DNA of 64,000 bases, taken from contig CAMORS010000003.1 of the NCBI GenBank assembly GCA_946624005.1, positions 1-64,000 of the forward strand, written 5' to 3'. This document shows, one piece after another, positions 61,547 to 64,000 of the stretch. A model generated the notes under the pieces. It was not told where the DNA came from. It searched no databases and worked only from the letters and a program-made list of their open reading frames with translations. Numbering within the stretch: the stretch's first letter is position 1; the number at the start of each line of letters is the position of its first letter. A program made the position numbers and the translations under genes. This DNA is from an uncultured Prevotella sp. Its GTDB lineage: Bacteria > Bacteroidota > Bacteroidia > Bacteroidales > Bacteroidaceae.

Positions 61547-61584
61547 AAATAAGAGGGTGTGACTGCACACCCTCTTATTTTTTT
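61547..61584 (+). terminator. Intrinsic terminator after the OmpP1-like gene
   Basis: A perfect 15-bp stem (AAATAAGAGGGTGTG pairing CACACCCTCTTATTT) with a 4-nt ACTG loop, continuing into a run of seven Ts (61578-61584). Ideal rho-independent structure on the plus strand, 27 nt past the stop. Confidence 0.92.
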
Positions 61585-61648
61585 GTCTTGTGGCTTTGGG
61601 TTACATGTTGTAAACCAAATGCTGCAAGCATTCGCTTGAAGCAAAAAC

Positions 61649-62089
61649 CTATTCTTTCATCAGATTGTCGAAGAAGCTGTCAAGGTCTTCTTCCATGTTT
61701 TCCATCAGCTCGCCGCCGAGGATGATGGTCTCATCGTCGGCAACAAACAATTCGCCGACCACCTCATGGTCGTCGTCCTCAAGGACGAAGCTGTAAGGCT
61801 TCAGGATGCCCAGATGGCCTGCTATCGGCTCCAGGCGGTGTAGCTCGCGGCGCAGTATCTCCGTGACCTGCTCGTAGAAGTCCTCGTCTTTGTTGTCAAT
61901 CCACTGTTCCACGACGCAACGTGTTATCTCGTTGTCGTCGTCGTCGAAGACAAGAATCTCGCCACTCTCCTGCGGTACGCGCAGGTGGATGTCGGTCATC
62001 AGTGCCGGGTCGTCTGTCTCGGGTAATTTCTGAGCTATCTTCTTCAGTGTTCGCTCAATCTGCTGGATGGTTTGTTCTGTTGCTTTCAT
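61649..62089 (-). CDS. Acidic 146-aa protein of unknown function
   Basis: The start at 62089 (MKATEQTIQQIERTLKKIAQKLP) was chosen because a perfect promoter lies immediately upstream; a longer reading to 62158 would run through that promoter. The protein is soluble and very acidic (DDDDNEITRCVVEQW; ENMEEDLDSFFDNLMKE), without a signal peptide. Small conserved protein type; no function can be named. Confidence 0.78.
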   Translation of the reverse strand: MKATEQTIQQIERTLKKIAQKLPETDDPALMTDIHLRVPQESGEILVFDDDDNEITRCVVEQWIDNKDEDFYEQVTEILRRELHRLEPIAGHLGILKPYSFVLEDDDHEVVGELFVADDETIILGGELMENMEEDLDSFFDNLMKE

Positions 62090-62093
62090 GGTG

Positions 62094-62124
62094 CAAAGAT
62101 AGTGCAAACAATCGTAACCACAAA
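62094..62124 (-). promoter_or_regulatory. Consensus promoter giving a leaderless or near-leaderless mRNA
   Basis: Minus strand: TTTG (62121-62124), 19-bp spacer, TATCTTTG (62094-62101). Only four bases separate the -7 element from the ATG at 62089, so transcription should start at or next to the start codon. Confidence 0.72.
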
Positions 62125-62204
62125 ATATTTTGGTCTCTTTTTTTGAAATCAAGGTCAAAAACTACAAGATTTGTTAACATCAATGCATTTTTTTTGATGA
62201 ATGT

Positions 62205-62235
62205 TTTGCTATTCGGCAAATAACCATTACCTTTG
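62205..62235 (+). promoter_or_regulatory. Promoter of the rseC/rnf operon
   Basis: TTTG at 62205-62208, a 19-bp spacer and TACCTTTG at 62228-62235 match the Bacteroidetes consensus. The ATG of the RseC-like gene is at 62252. Confidence 0.72.
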
Positions 62236-62251
62236 CATTTGCAAACTCGAC

Positions 62252-62713
62252 ATGACAAATGGCGAACAAGAAAACAAACTATCCGAGCTTATGAGTCAAA
62301 AGATAGAGCATCGCGGTGTGGTGGACAGTATTGACGACAGGGTGGTACGGGTGCGTATCATGCAGTCGTCGGCATGTGCTTCATGCCGTGTGGCAGCCCA
62401 TTGCAATCTGTCGGAGCAGAAGCTGAAGGTGGTCGATGTTCCGATAGCCAATGTGCGCTGGTGGCCTGCCATCGGCGACGAGGTGACGGTGGCAGCATCC
62501 TCACGGATGGGCTCGCTGGCTGTCGTCTTGGCTTTTGTGCTGCCCTTCTTGGTGATGGTCGGTGTAGTGTTCGCCGTTGGCCGAATCACCGATAGCGAGC
62601 CCGTGATGGCTCTGTGTGGTCTGGCCAGTCTGATACCTTATTATATAATATTGTACGCGTGCAGGAAGAAGGTAGGTGAGAGCATCGCATTCGAATTAAT
62701 CAATCATTCATAA
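62252..62713 (+). CDS. RseC-family (SoxR-reducing/Rnf-associated) membrane protein
   Basis: 153 aa from ATG 62252; the longer reading from 62201 overlaps the promoter. The N-terminal domain has the cysteine motif SACASCRVAAHCN typical of RseC, and VVDSIDDRVVRVRIMQSSACASC fits the family start. Two transmembrane helices follow (about 93-115 and 121-140). RseC proteins are encoded with Rnf complexes and are thought to assist redox functions or complex assembly. RnfB starts 11 bp downstream. Confidence 0.86.
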   Translation: MTNGEQENKLSELMSQKIEHRGVVDSIDDRVVRVRIMQSSACASCRVAAHCNLSEQKLKVVDVPIANVRWWPAIGDEVTVAASSRMGSLAVVLAFVLPFLVMVGVVFAVGRITDSEPVMALCGLASLIPYYIILYACRKKVGESIAFELINHS

Positions 62714-62724
62714 ATAGTAAGCCT

Positions 62725-63594
62725 ATGAGTTTTATTTTGACGGCAGTAATCGTTCTTGGCAGTATCGCGCTCATTGCAGCAGTGATACTCTATGTCTGTT
62801 CCAAGAAGTTTGCTGTAAAGGAAGACCCGCGTCTGCCGCTTGTCACGGCAGCTCTACCTGGCGCCAATTGCGGCGGTTGTGGATTCCCGGGCTGTTCGGG
62901 AATGGCCGATGCTCTGGTAAAGGGAGCTGATGCCGGGTCTATCGAGGGGCTCAACTGCCCTGTTGGTGGTGCCGACGTGATGACGAAGGTAGCCGACCTC
63001 TTGGGAATGGCCGTTGCCAACAGCGACCCGATGGTTGCTGTGGTGAGGTGTAACGGAACGTGCGAACTGCGACAGCGCATCGCCCAGTACGACGGACTGC
63101 AGACCTGTGCTGCCCAGAATGCCACTGGAGCCGGTGAGACGGGCTGCGGCTATGGCTGCCTGGGCTGTGGCGACTGTGTGGCCGCCTGTCAGTTTGGTGC
63201 CATCAGTATCAATGCCGAGACTGGTCTTCCCGAGGTCGACGACGACAAGTGTACGGCCTGTGGAGCCTGTGTCAAGGCTTGTCCGCGCCGTGTCATCGAA
63301 CTGCGGAAGAAAGGTCCTAAGAACCGCCGCGTCTACGTCAGCTGTGTCAACAAAGACAAGGGAGCCGCTGCCATGAAGGCCTGTAAGGCTGCCTGTATCG
63401 GCTGTGGCAAGTGTCAGAAAGAGTGTAAGTTTGAGGCCATCACGGTGGAGAGCAATCTCTGCTACATCGACTTCAACAAGTGTCGGCTTTGCAAGAAGTG
63501 TGTGGAGGCCTGTCCCACTGGAGCCATCCATGCCGTCAACTTCCCATTGCCCAAACCGAAACCCACAGAAGAAGTAAAGGAGGAAAGCGTATGA
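62725..63594 (+). CDS. rnfB: RnfB, iron-sulfur subunit of the Rnf ion-translocating complex
   Basis: 289 aa. An N-terminal membrane helix (about 3-25) is followed by the cluster motif GANCGGCGFPGC (Cys49, 52, 57, and Cys78), then four ferredoxin-like blocks: CGYGCLGCGDCVAAC, CTACGACVKACPRR, CIGCGKCQKECKF and CRLCKKCVEACPTG. RnfB takes electrons from ferredoxin and feeds the complex, which couples ferredoxin:NAD+ oxidoreduction to Na+ or H+ pumping at the inner membrane. It overlaps rnfC by 4 bp (ATGA). Confidence 0.95.
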   Translation: MSFILTAVIVLGSIALIAAVILYVCSKKFAVKEDPRLPLVTAALPGANCGGCGFPGCSGMADALVKGADAGSIEGLNCPVGGADVMTKVADLLGMAVANSDPMVAVVRCNGTCELRQRIAQYDGLQTCAAQNATGAGETGCGYGCLGCGDCVAACQFGAISINAETGLPEVDDDKCTACGACVKACPRRVIELRKKGPKNRRVYVSCVNKDKGAAAMKACKAACIGCGKCQKECKFEAITVESNLCYIDFNKCRLCKKCVEACPTGAIHAVNFPLPKPKPTEEVKEESV

Positions 63595-64000
63595 AAATCA
63601 GAACATTCCGCATAGGCGGTATCCATCCCGAAGAGAATAAGCTCACCCACGAGGTGCCTACGAAGGTGGCAGCCCTGCCCAAGCAGGCCATCTTCCCCCT
63701 GTCGCAGCATATCGGAGCTCCTGCCAAGCCTGTCGTTCAGAAGGGCGACAAGGTGAAGGTCGGTACACTCATTGCCGAGGCTGGCGGATTCGTCTCTGCA
63801 CCCATCTATTCGTCGGTCTCAGGTACGGTGTTCAAGATAGACACCGCTGTCGATGCTACAGGCTATCGTAAGCCCGTCATCATCATCAACGTTGAGGGCG
63901 ACGAGTGGGAAGAGACCATCGACCGCTCCGACAAGCTCGAACTGGTGGCCGACCATCCGGAACTCACTCCTGAAGAGATTGTGGAGCGTGTGAAGACGGC
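63591..64000 (+). CDS. rnfC: RnfC, NADH-binding subunit of the Rnf complex (3' end outside the window)
   Basis: First ~136 residues only: MKIRTFRIGGIHPEENKLT, then LPKQAIFPLSQHIGAPAKPVVQKGDKVKVGTLIAEAGGFVSAPIYSSVSGTV, the biotinyl-lipoyl-like N-terminal domain typical of RnfC. The start codon overlaps the rnfB stop. The gene continues past the right edge. Confidence 0.94.
   Translation, partial: MKIRTFRIGGIHPEENKLTHEVPTKVAALPKQAIFPLSQHIGAPAKPVVQKGDKVKVGTLIAEAGGFVSAPIYSSVSGTVFKIDTAVDATGYRKPVIIINVEGDEWEETIDRSDKLELVADHPELTPEEIVERVKT

Noticed and set aside
62158-62201. Longer starts for the acidic protein and the RseC-like protein
   Set aside because: Both extensions read through consensus promoters; the starts at 62089 and 62252 fit better.

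Overview
The window comes from a member of the Bacteroidales, most likely Prevotella, Segatella or a close relative. The evidence is a SusC/SusD pair, a SprA translocon of the type IX secretion system (T9SS), Mfa/FimA-type fimbrial genes, a PPi-dependent phosphofructokinase, the start of an Rnf operon, and several promoters of the Bacteroidetes form TTTG-N18-20-TAnnTTTG. The species call is inference. The sequence is GC-moderate and rich in short repeats. No tRNA, rRNA, CRISPR array or transposase was seen.

Layout. 1-5402: C-terminal three quarters of SprA. 5.6-14.2 kb (+): a carbohydrate-uptake cluster made of a GH16 hydrolase, a secreted protein, a lipoprotein, SusC and SusD. 14.3-21.0 kb (-): a convergent cluster of sulfatase, radical-SAM sulfatase-maturating enzyme, second sulfatase and GH20 hexosaminidase. 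Both sulfatases have a serine at the formylglycine site, so they should depend on the adjacent maturase. Together the two clusters suggest use of sulfated, hexosamine-containing glycans such as mucin.

21.4-46.2 kb: a fimbrial locus, nearly all on the minus strand. Transcription runs DUF3575 protein, DUF3868/OmpA-like protein, Mfa1-like major fimbrillin, FimB/Mfa2 anchor, Mfa1-like minor subunit, and then two successive modules. Each module is a fimbrillin-like lipoprotein followed by a giant secreted protein (about 2,400 and 2,170 aa) with a T9SS-type C-terminal domain. A small AraC-type regulator lies divergently. The duplicated lipoprotein/giant module is the best candidate for an undescribed system here.

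46.2-47.5 kb: a repeat-dense, gene-free stretch with a 106-bp hairpin array, a 22-bp palindromic array and a triplicated promoter. 47.5-64.0 kb: mostly housekeeping genes. These are an RluA-type pseudouridine synthase, a 50-residue membrane protein, a minus-strand operon (90-aa protein, acyltransferase, amidase with an inserted golvesin-like domain, 110-aa protein, YgiQ radical SAM, PP2C-like protein), Pfp, a GH25 lysozyme, PrmA, a Tyr/Gly-rich secreted protein, an OmpP1/FadL-like porin, a small acidic protein, RseC, RnfB and the start of RnfC.

Repeats are the second theme. Three 22-bp palindromic arrays share the same internal unit order. Three hairpin elements share a tail but have compensatory stem changes. 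Simple repeats run into coding sequence; one of them is an 8-bp repeat inside the sulfatase-maturase gene that could make sulfatase activity phase-variable.
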